DNA of 64,000 nt from Candidatus Methylomirabilota bacterium (GTDB lineage: Bacteria > Methylomirabilota > Methylomirabilia > Methylomirabilales > Methylomirabilaceae). The notes below the pieces were generated by a model. That model saw only the letters and a program-made list of their open reading frames with translations. It was not told the origin of the DNA and did no database searches. The translations under genes and the position numbers were made by a program. The stretch is taken from positions 1 to 64,000 of the forward strand of contig PQAM01000008.1 of the NCBI GenBank assembly GCA_003104975.1, in the 5' to 3' direction. Below, in pieces: positions 37,548 through 46,414 of this stretch. Each line of letters begins with the position of its first letter. Positions within the stretch are counted from its first letter, which is position 1.

Positions 37548-38060
37548 TCATTCTGCCTTTCGGAGATCGTCCCGGTAGGCGTTGGGAACCTTCATGTAAA
37601 GCGCACCGAGGACGGAGACGATCAGCGCTGCCATGGTGGTCTGAAGGAGAAGGAACGCGCCGATCTTGACGTAGGCGAAAGAGGGATGCGCAAACCGGAT
37701 CAACCAGCCCGCGGCCTCGTTGGAAATCGCCGACAGGAAGGTCAGGTGTATCAGCCAGATCTTGATCAGAGGCCTGAAGGGCACGAACAGCACGAGGTGG
37801 CTCAGCGTCAGGATGAAGATGCCCATGGCCAGAAGATGGAAATGGCTGATCTCGAGCAAGACCTTGTAGCTGCGAGGCGGCATGAACTGCTCCTCCGATC
37901 CCCTGTAATAGGCGACGACAGACTCGTAATTAAGCCCCATCTGGTTAAAGAAGAACAATGCGTTGGTGAGCCACAGGCCCGCACTGTAGACGAGAAACCA
38001 CAGAATGATAGCGCGCAGGAGCCGGTTCTGGGTCCACTCCCCTGTGACGACGAAACGCAT
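37548..38060 (-). CDS. Four-helix integral membrane protein
   Basis: A 170-residue membrane protein with four hydrophobic helices: LRAIILWFLVYSAGLWLTNA, HFHLLAMGIFILTLSHLVLF, IWLIHLTFLSAISNEAAGWL and GAFLLLQTTMAALIVSVLGA. Several His lie in or next to helices 2 and 3 (ISHFHLL, LSHLV, LIHLT), which could bind heme b, but this is only suggested by position. The start overlaps the FMN-binding gene as TAATG, a sign of a shared complex. No family name is offered. Confidence 0.72.
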   Translation of the reverse strand: MRFVVTGEWTQNRLLRAIILWFLVYSAGLWLTNALFFFNQMGLNYESVVAYYRGSEEQFMPPRSYKVLLEISHFHLLAMGIFILTLSHLVLFVPFRPLIKIWLIHLTFLSAISNEAAGWLIRFAHPSFAYVKIGAFLLLQTTMAALIVSVLGALYMKVPNAYRDDLRKAE

Positions 38061-38605
38061 TACCGCTCTCCCTTTGCGATCAACACCTGGTAGAGGGCCA
38101 GCACCTTGCGGACCGACTCGGCCATGGCCCGAGCGGTCAAGGTCGCCCCGGTGATCCCGGCGATCCTGCCTCCCACCCGGAGATCCGGGGTAAGCCTTGC
38201 CTGATCGAACTGCTTGAGCCAGCGTGCTTCCGGCAGGTATTCCAGGGGTTCATAGAAGGCCAGGACGATCGTCGATGCCACCCGCCCTTCAGGGGAGAGT
38301 ACAACCATGACGACCTCGGGGAGGGTGCGAACGGTCTGCGCATCGATCACGGCGTAACCCAGCAGCTTTCCGCCCCGCTTTCCCATATACATGGTCACAA
38401 GTTTTGAATCAAGCCGCGTGCGCGCGAGGCTCTCAACCTGCTTCTGCTGAGCCTCCGTCAAAAAAAACGTCTTATTCTCAATGTCATCGGCCTCCGGGAA
38501 GGCCGCTTTGATGGCCTCGTCCTTGGCGTAAAAGACCTTGGCGAGCAGGTGATCTGGTGCTGCGAAGACCAGCGCGATGAGTACCAGGATGGTCAAGAGA
38601 CGCAT
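38060..38605 (-). CDS. Exported FMN-binding domain flavoprotein
   Basis: A 181-residue protein with signal peptide (MRLLTILVLIALVFAAPDHLLA) and an FMN-binding domain of the NqrC/RnfG type ending in GITGATLTARAM. The TGATLT motif (residues 152-157) is where ApbE attaches FMN to the final Thr. The apbE gene is two genes upstream, so covalent flavinylation is very likely. It probably moves electrons on the outer face of the inner membrane, with the coupled membrane protein as partner. Confidence 0.88.
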   Translation of the reverse strand: MRLLTILVLIALVFAAPDHLLAKVFYAKDEAIKAAFPEADDIENKTFFLTEAQQKQVESLARTRLDSKLVTMYMGKRGGKLLGYAVIDAQTVRTLPEVVMVVLSPEGRVASTIVLAFYEPLEYLPEARWLKQFDQARLTPDLRVGGRIAGITGATLTARAMAESVRKVLALYQVLIAKGER

Positions 38606-38718
38606 CTGCCTTATCCTTCTTGTTCCTGTGATAGGGGGGTGACGGGGGCTGCGAGAGGCTTGCTGTTCTGCCGCCTCGTGGCCCCCGTGAACCCCCTTAA
38701 CATCTGCTCCAGCGCCGG

Positions 38719-40158
38719 CTAAAAAGCGAACCCGAGGCCGACGTTCACCTCATCAGCTACCTTCCCGGCCGCCGCATTGAAGGCGCGATAGTCAAACTTG
38801 AACACCACATTGGGGATCGGCTTGAAGTCAATACCGCTGGCGATCACCCGAAGATCGTTCGACGCGACACGGGTCACGCCGGTGGGGACATCGGCCTGGG
38901 TATCCAGCCGCTCGAACCGAATGAACGGGGTCAGCGACATCGTGGTCTCAGGCCATAACAGAGGCAGGACGTTATAGGCCGCCTCTATGTACCCTCCCAA
39001 CAGACGCCGGCTGATGGAACGCTTCAGATCGGCGCTCAAGACGGCGGCGTCGCTGAGGTTACCCTGCGCGTACAGCGCGCGAAGGTGCAGCCCTCGGTAC
39101 TGATACTGACCATGAAACTCAAAGAGTGTGAAGTTCGGATTGATCTTCTTCCCCGCAAACAACTGATCCTGTCCGGTGGTACCCCAGAAGAATGAGCCCC
39201 CTACCAGAGCGCCCGGGATCGGGCTGTAATCGAGGCGGCCGGTCCAGGCTACGTCCTCGAACAGGGCTCGGTTTCCGCTCTGACGGGCTCCTCGGAAGTT
39301 GGCGGTGTTAAAGCCTTTGGCGTTCAGGCTGTTTACGGCATAGGTCCGGTACGTCAGCCCCGGCAGAATCGTGCCGTGAAACCCGGCCCCCAACTCCCGC
39401 CAGGTGGACGGGATGATCCGTTGCTCCACCTCCGGCCTTATGTTGCCAAAGAAGGTTGGGGGCTCGTGCATCTCATTCAGGAATCCCATCGGGATCAGGA
39501 GCAGCCCCGCCCTGAAGTTGAGCCAGTCCGTGAAGAGGAAATCCAGGTTGGCGAATTCGACCTCGACATCTCCGCTGCCTGAGCTCGTCGTGGCTCCAAC
39601 CTTCGCATGTTCGAACTCGATCTCTGAGTTCAGGACGATCCGGTCGGTAAACTTATATCCGATATAGGTCACGAAGCGCAACAGGTCACCGAAGTTTCGC
39701 TGCTTGCCCGGTTGGTCCTTGTCGTTGACGAAGAAGATGGCGCTGGCCTCTCCGTAGCCGCCGATGGCGAGCCCTCGCTGTGTCTGATAGACCTTCGATG
39801 CCGCCGGACCCAGGCCGTAGGCGCTCTTGAGCTCGGCCGTCTCGGGCAGGATGTACCGCTTCTTGATCGCCTCCATCTCCTCGGCGAGGATGCTGGTCTT
39901 CCGCTCCTGTTCTTCTCCTCGCTTGGCCTGCTCTCGTAGTGCCTCAGCTTCTTTGGCGGCCCGCTCCTTCTCGGCCGCCTCGATTTCCCGCATCCTTCGG
40001 TCCTGCTCCTGCTTGTCCTGCTTGAGCAGTTCGATTTGCGCCTGAAGTTCCTTCAGTTGTTTCTCCAGCACTTCTAATGGTGGTGTCGCCGCGACCGCTA
40101 TGATAGGCGAAGCCATTCCGACTATCAATGCGGCCGTGAGACATCGCAGCAACCTCAT
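38719..40158 (-). CDS. Coiled-coil outer-membrane porin
   Basis: A 479-residue protein with signal peptide (LRCLTAALIVGMASPIIAVA), a long charged coiled coil (about residues 28-105, many K/E/R/Q heptads) and a beta-barrel-like remainder with alternating aromatic residues, ending NVGLGFAF. This is the layout of phosphate-selective-porin-like (OprP/OprO) or related carbonate/iron-associated porins. The substrate is unknown. It lies between apbE and the flavoprotein gene, which suggests it admits a substrate of that redox system. Confidence 0.8.
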   Translation of the reverse strand: MRLLRCLTAALIVGMASPIIAVAATPPLEVLEKQLKELQAQIELLKQDKQEQDRRMREIEAAEKERAAKEAEALREQAKRGEEQERKTSILAEEMEAIKKRYILPETAELKSAYGLGPAASKVYQTQRGLAIGGYGEASAIFFVNDKDQPGKQRNFGDLLRFVTYIGYKFTDRIVLNSEIEFEHAKVGATTSSGSGDVEVEFANLDFLFTDWLNFRAGLLLIPMGFLNEMHEPPTFFGNIRPEVEQRIIPSTWRELGAGFHGTILPGLTYRTYAVNSLNAKGFNTANFRGARQSGNRALFEDVAWTGRLDYSPIPGALVGGSFFWGTTGQDQLFAGKKINPNFTLFEFHGQYQYRGLHLRALYAQGNLSDAAVLSADLKRSISRRLLGGYIEAAYNVLPLLWPETTMSLTPFIRFERLDTQADVPTGVTRVASNDLRVIASGIDFKPIPNVVFKFDYRAFNAAAGKVADEVNVGLGFAF

Positions 40159-40263
40159 CTCCCCCTCCTTTTGACTGGTTCGTCACATGTGTGGGTCAGC
40201 AGATCATCGTTCAGGCGAGCCAGCGCAACAGTGCCATCTACATCTCCTTTCTATGTGAGCAGG

Positions 40264-41370
40264 TTACCCTTCAAGTTCCGCAGAGCCGTCCAGAAGCTCC
40301 ACCCGGCCACGAAGCCCCGGCGTGATCCGCACCGCGACCTTCCCCGGACGGCCGGCGAGCGGGTTGACCACGATTCCTTCAACCCCGCGCAGCCGGCGGA
40401 TGAAGGTCATTGCGTCCGTCCCGTGGATCATCGCGGCGGTCGCCAGCGCGTCGGCGCGCATCGCGCTCCCGGCGACGACGGTCGCGCTCAGGGCGGCATT
40501 CGCCGGGAGTCCGTTCTGAGGGTGCAACAGATGTCCGTACTGCCGCCCCCCAATCGTGACATACCGAAAATAATTCCCGGATGTCGCCACACCCTCGTCC
40601 TCGACCAGCACCGCGAGCAACAACCTCGAAGGCGCAAGAGGATGCCGCAAACCGACCCTCCAGATAGCCCCGTCCCGATTGCGGCCGACGGCTCGGAGGT
40701 CCCCCCCCGCGTCGATCAGCCCGCTGCGAACACCGTTGTGCGCGAATGTTTCTGCCGCAACGTCTACGGCATACCCCTTTGCGATTCCCCCCAGATCGAT
40801 TCCCATCCCGGCGCGTTGCAATCGAACACGGCGGTAACGGGGGTCGAGGGAAAGGCCGTCATAGCTCACCAGTCCAACCGCAGCCTCTACCTCCTGCGAC
40901 GACGGCAGCCGATCTCGCATAGCCGCGCGCTGCCAGAGCTGCACCAACGGGTGGACAGTGACATCAAGGGCACCGCCGCTGATACGCCCTATTTGTTGAG
41001 CCTCCGTCAGCACGGTGAAGGTCTCCTGCCCGACGGCGATCGCGCGCGTGGCGGCTGCGCGATTCACCAGGCCGATCTCGCTGTCGGATTGAAAAACGCT
41101 CATCAGGCGATCCACGTCCTCCATCCGCTGAAGGCTGGCCTCGATCGCGTTCCTGGCGATTGAGAGGTCAGGGTGATTCGCCTCAATCTCCACGACCGTA
41201 CCCATCAGCAGACGGCCGAGGGCCAGGGTACGCTGTGTCGAGTTACTCCGCGCCGTTCCGGGCCAGACCAGCCCGAAGAGCATTCCTCCGGCGCTTCCCG
41301 CAATCGCCGTGATGAACCGCCGTCGGCTGCGGCCGAAATCATCAAGAATCGTCAGATCGCGTCCACCCAC
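40264..41370 (-). CDS. apbE: FAD:protein FMN transferase, Tat-exported
   Basis: ApbE transfers FMN from FAD to a Thr in target proteins. This 368-residue protein has a Tat signal (SRRRFITAIAGSAGGMLFGL), then the family motifs MGTVVEIEANHPDL, LMSVFQSDSEIGLVNR, GIDLGGIAKGYAVD and INAGGD-like LIDAGGDLRAVG, and the C-terminal ATSGNYFRYV and LSATVVAGSAMRADALATAAM. The flavoprotein with a TGATLT site two genes downstream is its probable substrate. It follows the multicopper oxidase gene by 18 bp. Confidence 0.95.
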   Translation of the reverse strand: MGGRDLTILDDFGRSRRRFITAIAGSAGGMLFGLVWPGTARSNSTQRTLALGRLLMGTVVEIEANHPDLSIARNAIEASLQRMEDVDRLMSVFQSDSEIGLVNRAAATRAIAVGQETFTVLTEAQQIGRISGGALDVTVHPLVQLWQRAAMRDRLPSSQEVEAAVGLVSYDGLSLDPRYRRVRLQRAGMGIDLGGIAKGYAVDVAAETFAHNGVRSGLIDAGGDLRAVGRNRDGAIWRVGLRHPLAPSRLLLAVLVEDEGVATSGNYFRYVTIGGRQYGHLLHPQNGLPANAALSATVVAGSAMRADALATAAMIHGTDAMTFIRRLRGVEGIVVNPLAGRPGKVAVRITPGLRGRVELLDGSAELEG

Positions 41371-41388
41371 GTCGTAAAATCCTCCTTG

Positions 41389-42549
41389 CTATTCGGTGAC
41401 GGTAAACAGCGCCATCATGCCTGCATCGATGTGGTCGTTGACGTGGCAGTGATACAGCCACGTTCCCGGAGCGTCCGGCACCATGTCCACCGTCTTCATG
41501 CTCCCTGGCAGCAGTTCCACCATGTCGGTGCGCATTCCAGCCATCAACACCGTCTGGCCATGCCAGTGGGGTGTGTGCAGGTCAACCTCAGTCCCGATAC
41601 TGATCAGGTACCAGCGCACCCGCTCGCCCTGCTCCATGGTCAGCCCCGGCAGGTTGCCATAGAGGTAGCCGTTGACCGCGTGCATGAGGTTGCTCTCCCG
41701 AAAATCATCATCCTCCAGTCGCTTCTTCAGCACCCGACGCGGCTTGCCGGTGAATCTTTCAATGTTCTGCTCCAAATAATGGCTGGCATTTTCATCAAAG
41801 ACGGTGAAGAGTGTGACGAATTCCCTGTCTACGTCCTTGGGGGAGCCATCCGGGTTCGCGCTTCCCTGTCGCGTAACGATCAGCGGTCCGACCAGCCCGG
41901 TATTCGTGTCCTTCGGCTCGTCAGGGTGGGAGTGATACATCCAGAGGACAGAACTGCCGTCCATGGGGCCTGGGCCCGACCGCTCCCGGACCTCCCAGGT
42001 ATAGGTGTGGGTGCCGCCGGGGGGGACCGCGTCATCAGCCTTGTCAGATCCGGAGGTGCCGTCGTTATATGGGGTACCCTCGGAATCCTTTCTGTAAAAG
42101 ACGCCGTGGGGGTGCATGCTGGCGGGGAAGCTGGTCATATTCTTAAAGGTGACCTGAATAGTGTCTCCCACCTCCCCCCGGATAACGGGACCCAGGATGC
42201 CCAGGTGTTGCCATCGCGGATCGGCGGCCTTCATCGTCGCGAAGGTGCCATCCGTAAACTCGCGGTAGGCGGCTTTCTGATACACCTTACCGATCCGCTC
42301 TTTGCCGCTTTGTACGAAGACATTCTCGCCTTCGCCAAACGCATTCCCGCTGATCTGGTTGATACCGGTCGGGGCATAGTCCCAGTCCAGATCGACGGCG
42401 GCGATAAAGTATGTGCGGGTGTGTTGGGCGATGGCGGATGTACACCCGATCAGCATCGTGAGGACGGGAATGAGCAGCAGCAGGAGAACCTTTAATTCCC
42501 GGTTCCTGCCAGACCGGCGGAAGACAACAGATCGTCGCGATTCGTTCAT
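41389..42549 (-). CDS. Two-domain multicopper oxidase lipoprotein
   Basis: A 386-residue cupredoxin protein of the ceruloplasmin/multicopper oxidase type. Copper motifs visible: MHPHGVFYRKDSEGTPYNDG, YHSHPDE, HTPHWHGQ and HCHVNDHIDAGMM (type 1 and type 2/3 ligands). The signal ends LIGC, a lipobox, so it is a lipoprotein. Start ATG 42549 has an AGGAGGAAC site. Family members oxidise metals, phenols or nitrite; with iron genes around, a ferroxidase role is plausible but unproven. It heads a five- or six-gene unit. Confidence 0.9.
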   Translation of the reverse strand: MNESRRSVVFRRSGRNRELKVLLLLLIPVLTMLIGCTSAIAQHTRTYFIAAVDLDWDYAPTGINQISGNAFGEGENVFVQSGKERIGKVYQKAAYREFTDGTFATMKAADPRWQHLGILGPVIRGEVGDTIQVTFKNMTSFPASMHPHGVFYRKDSEGTPYNDGTSGSDKADDAVPPGGTHTYTWEVRERSGPGPMDGSSVLWMYHSHPDEPKDTNTGLVGPLIVTRQGSANPDGSPKDVDREFVTLFTVFDENASHYLEQNIERFTGKPRRVLKKRLEDDDFRESNLMHAVNGYLYGNLPGLTMEQGERVRWYLISIGTEVDLHTPHWHGQTVLMAGMRTDMVELLPGSMKTVDMVPDAPGTWLYHCHVNDHIDAGMMALFTVTE

Positions 42550-42636
42550 GATGTTCCTCCTGACCTTGTAACCGGTTGGGGCGGCGAAGTCGTGGCACAC
42601 GCCACGATCACCGCCAGTGCGTCTGGTGTCCGGTTT

Positions 42637-42797
42637 CTGAAATTCGTTACATATTTCTGGCCGTCATTCCGGCCAAGCCCGTATGATGGGCACGAGCCGG
42701 AATCCAGGAAATACCGGAGGTCTGGATTCCCGCTTTCGCGGGAATGACGATACATAGGGCGCCCACTTCTTCACCGAACTTCCGACTCAGGACACTA
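42637..42797 (-). repeat. Dispersed repeat family B, copy 2
   Basis: The reverse complement of 4847-5008 over 161 bp, with the same palindromic core (42663-42748). It lies upstream of the multicopper oxidase gene. Confidence 0.85.
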
Positions 42798-42817
42798 GAA
42801 CGTTGATGTATAACGGT

Positions 42818-43327
42818 TCATTGGATAAAGTCCGCCGGCTTGATCCTGTCCAGCCATGAGGCCGTGTCCGCATCTGCCGGCAGGGGATCCTGCCGGCGCC
42901 CAGCGTTTTTCGCTTCAACGAGCTTTGCCAGTGTCTCGGTTGCAAAGATCGGCACCCGAAGACGAATGGCCAGGGCGAGCGCATCGGCGGTGTGACAAGC
43001 GGCTGCCGTGTCGATGACGCCGGCCCGCATCTTGACGGTTGCTACAACCATGTCGTCTCCCGCGGCGTCCAGAATGACCGAGGTGATCCAGATGCCGCCG
43101 GGTGAGAGTAGACCCTCGATCAGCGCATAGAGCGAATTCGTATAACACCGACACGCAGGGTGATTGCTTTCGATCCGAAGTTCGCTCGCAATGCGGTGCG
43201 TCTCCTCGCGGGTCAAGGCGATCCACAGTTTCCATCCGGCTGAGGAATCCAAGACCAGAGCTGTCTTGCACCTCTTTCGGCATCGGTGAAGCCCTTGAAT
43301 GCTCATCTCCCTCAATGGCATGCCCAT
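42818..43327 (-). CDS. Bifunctional nuclease family (DUF151) protein
   Basis: A 169-residue protein with the BFN/DUF151 pattern: ALVLDSSAGWKLWIALTREE at the start and the closing CHTADALALAIRLRVPIFATETLA, which matches the family end motif (S-D-A-I-A-L-A-x-R-x3-P-I). BFN proteins are reported nucleases in some organisms, but their role in bacteria is unclear. There is no signal peptide. A TA-like or iron-related role is not indicated. Confidence 0.8.
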   Translation of the reverse strand: MGMPLREMSIQGLHRCRKRCKTALVLDSSAGWKLWIALTREETHRIASELRIESNHPACRCYTNSLYALIEGLLSPGGIWITSVILDAAGDDMVVATVKMRAGVIDTAAACHTADALALAIRLRVPIFATETLAKLVEAKNAGRRQDPLPADADTASWLDRIKPADFIQ

Positions 43328-43360
43328 ACCTCCACTTCGCTGTCGCCTTGGAACGGCACT

Positions 43361-43518
43361 AGACTTCCTCCGGGGAGGTTGCTAGAATTAAAAAGCCGGG
43401 AAGGCCAGAAGCAAAAAGACCGCATAGGTCAATCGACAACATGGCCCTCCGAGGCAGCAGGCGGCTCCACCGCGCCGGCCGGCAAGCAGGGAGCGGTGGG
43501 GTCGCCTTTTTCTTCTTA
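43361..43518 (+). ncRNA. Candidate small RNA with promoter and terminator
   Basis: On the plus strand a promoter-like pair (TAGACT at 43361, TAGAAT at 43383, 16-17 bp apart) is followed by about 120 nt that can form several hairpins (GACC-GCATA-GGTC at 43418; GGCC...). A strong terminator stem follows (GGCGGCTCCACCGC at 43460 with GCGGTGGGGTCGCC at 43493), with a T-rich run. No rightward gene feeds this terminator. It does not match the SRP, 6S, tmRNA or common riboswitch consensus that I can recall. The call rests on structure only. Confidence 0.4.
43460..43518 (+). terminator. Strong Rho-independent terminator
   Basis: A 14-bp stem with G-U pairs (GGCGGCTCCACCGC / GCGGTGGGGTCGCC) enclosing a GC-rich loop, followed by TTTTTCTTCTT. 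It reads rightwards, between the leftward DUF151 and fbpC genes, and so ends either an unannotated RNA or stray transcription. Confidence 0.75.
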
Positions 43519-43550
43519 GCGTTCAGCCTTCAGTAATCAGCCCGCCTCAT

Positions 43551-44723
43551 TCACTGCGCTACCCCATTGATGTCGAAACAGACGACATGCGTAGGGTTAG
43601 CCCTGACGACGACTAACGTCCCCGGCTCAATGATCCTCGTGGAATCCTGGCTGCTGTGGATCTTCTGGCCGGACGGCAGGCGTACACAGTACAGGTTGTC
43701 GGCGCCACGGAACTGCCTGGTAAGCACGGTCGCCTTGCTCGCCTGATCTGGGATCAGATCAATATCATCCGGTCGGATCATTACCTCTACCGCCTGTCCT
43801 CCTGCAAGTCCTCGCTGGTTCGGCAATACACCCAGCTCGGTGGTGATTCTCTCGCCTTGAACAAGGCCGGGAATAAAATCGGCAGAGCCGACAAACCGGG
43901 CGACAAAACGGCTGGCCGGAGTGTGGTAGATCGCCTCGGGACGATCAAGCTGCTCCAGGCGGCCGTGGTTCAATACCCCGACCTGATCGGCGATGACAAA
44001 TGCCTCCTCCTGGTCATGGGTCACGAAAATCGCCGTAGTTCCGGCCTGGCGGAGAATGGAGCGGACATCTTCCCGCATCTGCGCCCGCATGTCGGCATCC
44101 AGGTTGCTGAACGGCTCGTCCAACAAGACGACCTGCGGGCTGGGGGCCAGCGCGCGGGCCAGCGCAACGCGTTGTTGTTGCCCGCCGGACAGTTCGTGGG
44201 GATAGCGCCCGTCAAGCTTCGAGAGACCAACAAGATCGAGCGCCTCCGCGATCCGGTTTTGTTGTCGCTCCCCACTCCACTGGCGCAGGCCAAATGCGAC
44301 GTTCTCCAGGACGGTGAGGTGCGGGAAGAGCGCATAGCTTTGGAACACCATGCCCACACCCCGCTGCTCCGGCGGCAAAAAGAGACCGTCCTGGGCGACC
44401 GTTCGACCGCCGATCTCGATCCACCCGCCGTCGGGCGCCTCGAACCCGGCGATCAGCCGGAGGGTCGTCGTCTTGCCGCAGCCGCTGGGTCCGAGCAGGG
44501 CCAGGATCGCCCCCTTCTCGATAGAAAAGGAGACCCCGTCGACTGCCATCACAGAGCCGCCCCCGAAACGCTTGCTGACCTGCTCAACCCGGATGACGGT
44601 TGGGCGGGGCGCCGGGCCCGGCACAGCCTTGGCCTTCCGGGGGTGGCTGATCTGGTCCCACGCGATCACCTTTGTTGCCGTCACCGCGCTCTCTCCTATA
44701 CGCCTTTCTGTCTGTCGCTTCAT
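43551..44723 (-). CDS. fbpC: Ferric iron ABC transporter ATPase
   Basis: A 390-residue ABC ATPase: Walker A GPSGCGKTT, Q-loop VFQSYALFPHLTV, signature LSGGQQQRVALARAL, Walker B VVLLDEPFSNLDA, and a C-terminal TOBE-like regulatory region (TVLTRQFRGADNLYCVRLPS). It belongs to the FbpC/PotA/CysA class and lies 9 bp after the FbpB-like permease. A 45-residue N-terminal extension before VIRVEQVSKRF is longer than usual, so the true start may be inside. The set fbpA-fbpB-fbpC points to ferric iron, though other substrates of the class are possible. Confidence 0.9.
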   Translation of the reverse strand: MKRQTERRIGESAVTATKVIAWDQISHPRKAKAVPGPAPRPTVIRVEQVSKRFGGGSVMAVDGVSFSIEKGAILALLGPSGCGKTTTLRLIAGFEAPDGGWIEIGGRTVAQDGLFLPPEQRGVGMVFQSYALFPHLTVLENVAFGLRQWSGERQQNRIAEALDLVGLSKLDGRYPHELSGGQQQRVALARALAPSPQVVLLDEPFSNLDADMRAQMREDVRSILRQAGTTAIFVTHDQEEAFVIADQVGVLNHGRLEQLDRPEAIYHTPASRFVARFVGSADFIPGLVQGERITTELGVLPNQRGLAGGQAVEVMIRPDDIDLIPDQASKATVLTRQFRGADNLYCVRLPSGQKIHSSQDSTRIIEPGTLVVVRANPTHVVCFDINGVAQ

Positions 44724-44732
44724 CGCATCGAC

Positions 44733-46376
44733 TCACTCGATCCGTGATAACGTGGCATCCCGTCTGGTCATCAGGAAGAGCGGGACCGCCGTGATGGCGA
44801 TCAGTATCAGTGACGTCGCGGCGGCCCCGGCATAATCGACCTCAATCGAGGCAATCCAGATTCGGACGGGCAGGGTGTCAAATCCGGCCGGGCGCAGCAG
44901 CAGTGTCGCCGCCAGCTCCTTCATCGACGAGATGAAGACCAGCATCCACCCCGCCGCAATCCCGGGACGGATCAGGGGGAGGGTGACCTCACGAAGCGCC
45001 TGCCAGGCGGATCGACCCAGACTGCGGGCCGCCTCCTCCAGATGTGCATCGACCTGAACCAGCGCGGCGGTGCTGCCCTGGACCGCCTGCGGCAGAAACC
45101 GCAAGAGGTAGCCGATGATCACCATGGCGGCGGTTCCATAGACCCATGGCAGGTAGGCATTGTAAAGGAGGATCAGGCTTAGTCCGAGCACGGTACCGGG
45201 GACGGCATACCCGAGCTGGGTTGCAGACGTCAGCAGTAACCCGACCGGGCCCTGTCGGCGCTGGGCGAGGTACGCGACGAAGAGCCCAAGCCCCGATGCT
45301 GCGGTCGCGGCCACCGTCGCCGTCCAGAGACTGTTCCACAGGAAATGGTAGCCGGAGACCAGCGTCTGCAATAAGGTCATCAGCGAGCCGGTCTGATAGA
45401 GCAGCAGCGCCACCGGCAGAAACACCGAGCCGCCGAGGACGATGTAGGTGCAGCAGAGGGCCGGAAGCTTCCACCGTCCGAGCGGATAGACGGTGGGCGG
45501 CCTGACGCCGCTTCGGCGCTGGACATAGCTGCGGCGGCCCAGGGTGGCCCGCTGGGCGATCAATACACCGGCCGTAATAAGAACCAGCACACCGGAGAGG
45601 ACAGCCGCGTTCCGCTGGTCGAAGCGGGTATTAAGCTGATGGAAGATCTCGGTAGTAAAGGTATCGACCCGAAGCAACGAAACGGCGCCAAAGTCCGACA
45701 GGGCATAGAGGAAGACCAGCAACGCCCCGGCCAGCAGACTGGGGCGCAGCAGGGGGAGCGTGACGCGACGGAAGGTGGCAATCGACCCCAGACCTACAGC
45801 CCTCGCCGCCTCTTCCAGGGCCGGGTCGGAGCCTTGCAAGGCGCTGCCGGCCATCAGCAGGATATAGGGATAGGTGAACAGGCCGAGCACGAAGATCCCA
45901 CCCCACAGGCCGTAAATGTTGGCAATCGGTCCGCCGGCGCCCAAGGCTTGGGCCGTCGTATTCACCCAGCCGACCGGGCCGAGCAGGGTGATGTAGGTCA
46001 GGGCGCCGATGTACGGAGGAATCGCCAACGGCAGCACCGCCACCGCCAGAAGGACGCGCCGTCCGGGCAGGTCCGTACGGGTGAGGATCCAGGCCGGCGG
46101 CAGCCCAAGGATGATGGCCCACAACGTCGCGAGGGCGGCGAGCAACCCGGTTCGCGCGATGAGCAAGAGGACGGGGCCCTGGGTGACAATCGAAAGGGCG
46201 TTCGCCCCGGCGGCCAGGACCGAGGTCGCGAGGGTAGCCAGGGGAGAGACCGTCAGAAGGATGATCAACGCCGTTCCCGCAATGGCTGCCGGTCCGGGAT
46301 CCATGATTCGGGGTCGCCGTAATACCCTCAGCCCTCCGGATTCTATAGGTCGTACGCCGGTGGTGGTGTTGATCAT
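44733..46376 (-). CDS. fbpB: Ferric iron ABC transporter permease
   Basis: A 547-residue inner-membrane protein with two BPD_transp_1 (MetI-like) halves, about 12 helices in all. Each half has the EAA-type loop: LEEAARAVGLGSIATFRRVT and LEEAARSLGRSAWQALREVT. This duplicated layout is that of FbpB/SfuB permeases. It lies between the binding protein gene (38 bp) and the ATPase gene (9 bp). Confidence 0.92.
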   Translation of the reverse strand: MINTTTGVRPIESGGLRVLRRPRIMDPGPAAIAGTALIILLTVSPLATLATSVLAAGANALSIVTQGPVLLLIARTGLLAALATLWAIILGLPPAWILTRTDLPGRRVLLAVAVLPLAIPPYIGALTYITLLGPVGWVNTTAQALGAGGPIANIYGLWGGIFVLGLFTYPYILLMAGSALQGSDPALEEAARAVGLGSIATFRRVTLPLLRPSLLAGALLVFLYALSDFGAVSLLRVDTFTTEIFHQLNTRFDQRNAAVLSGVLVLITAGVLIAQRATLGRRSYVQRRSGVRPPTVYPLGRWKLPALCCTYIVLGGSVFLPVALLLYQTGSLMTLLQTLVSGYHFLWNSLWTATVAATAASGLGLFVAYLAQRRQGPVGLLLTSATQLGYAVPGTVLGLSLILLYNAYLPWVYGTAAMVIIGYLLRFLPQAVQGSTAALVQVDAHLEEAARSLGRSAWQALREVTLPLIRPGIAAGWMLVFISSMKELAATLLLRPAGFDTLPVRIWIASIEVDYAGAAATSLILIAITAVPLFLMTRRDATLSRIE

Positions 46377-46414
46377 GCGCGATTCTTTACCTCACCTCTG
46401 GTCCCATCGATTCC

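Noticed and set aside
43390-43500. SRP (4.5S) or other known RNA
   Set aside because: The conserved SRP apical sequence (GGTCAGG...GGAAGCAGCC type) is not present; left as an unnamed candidate RNA.
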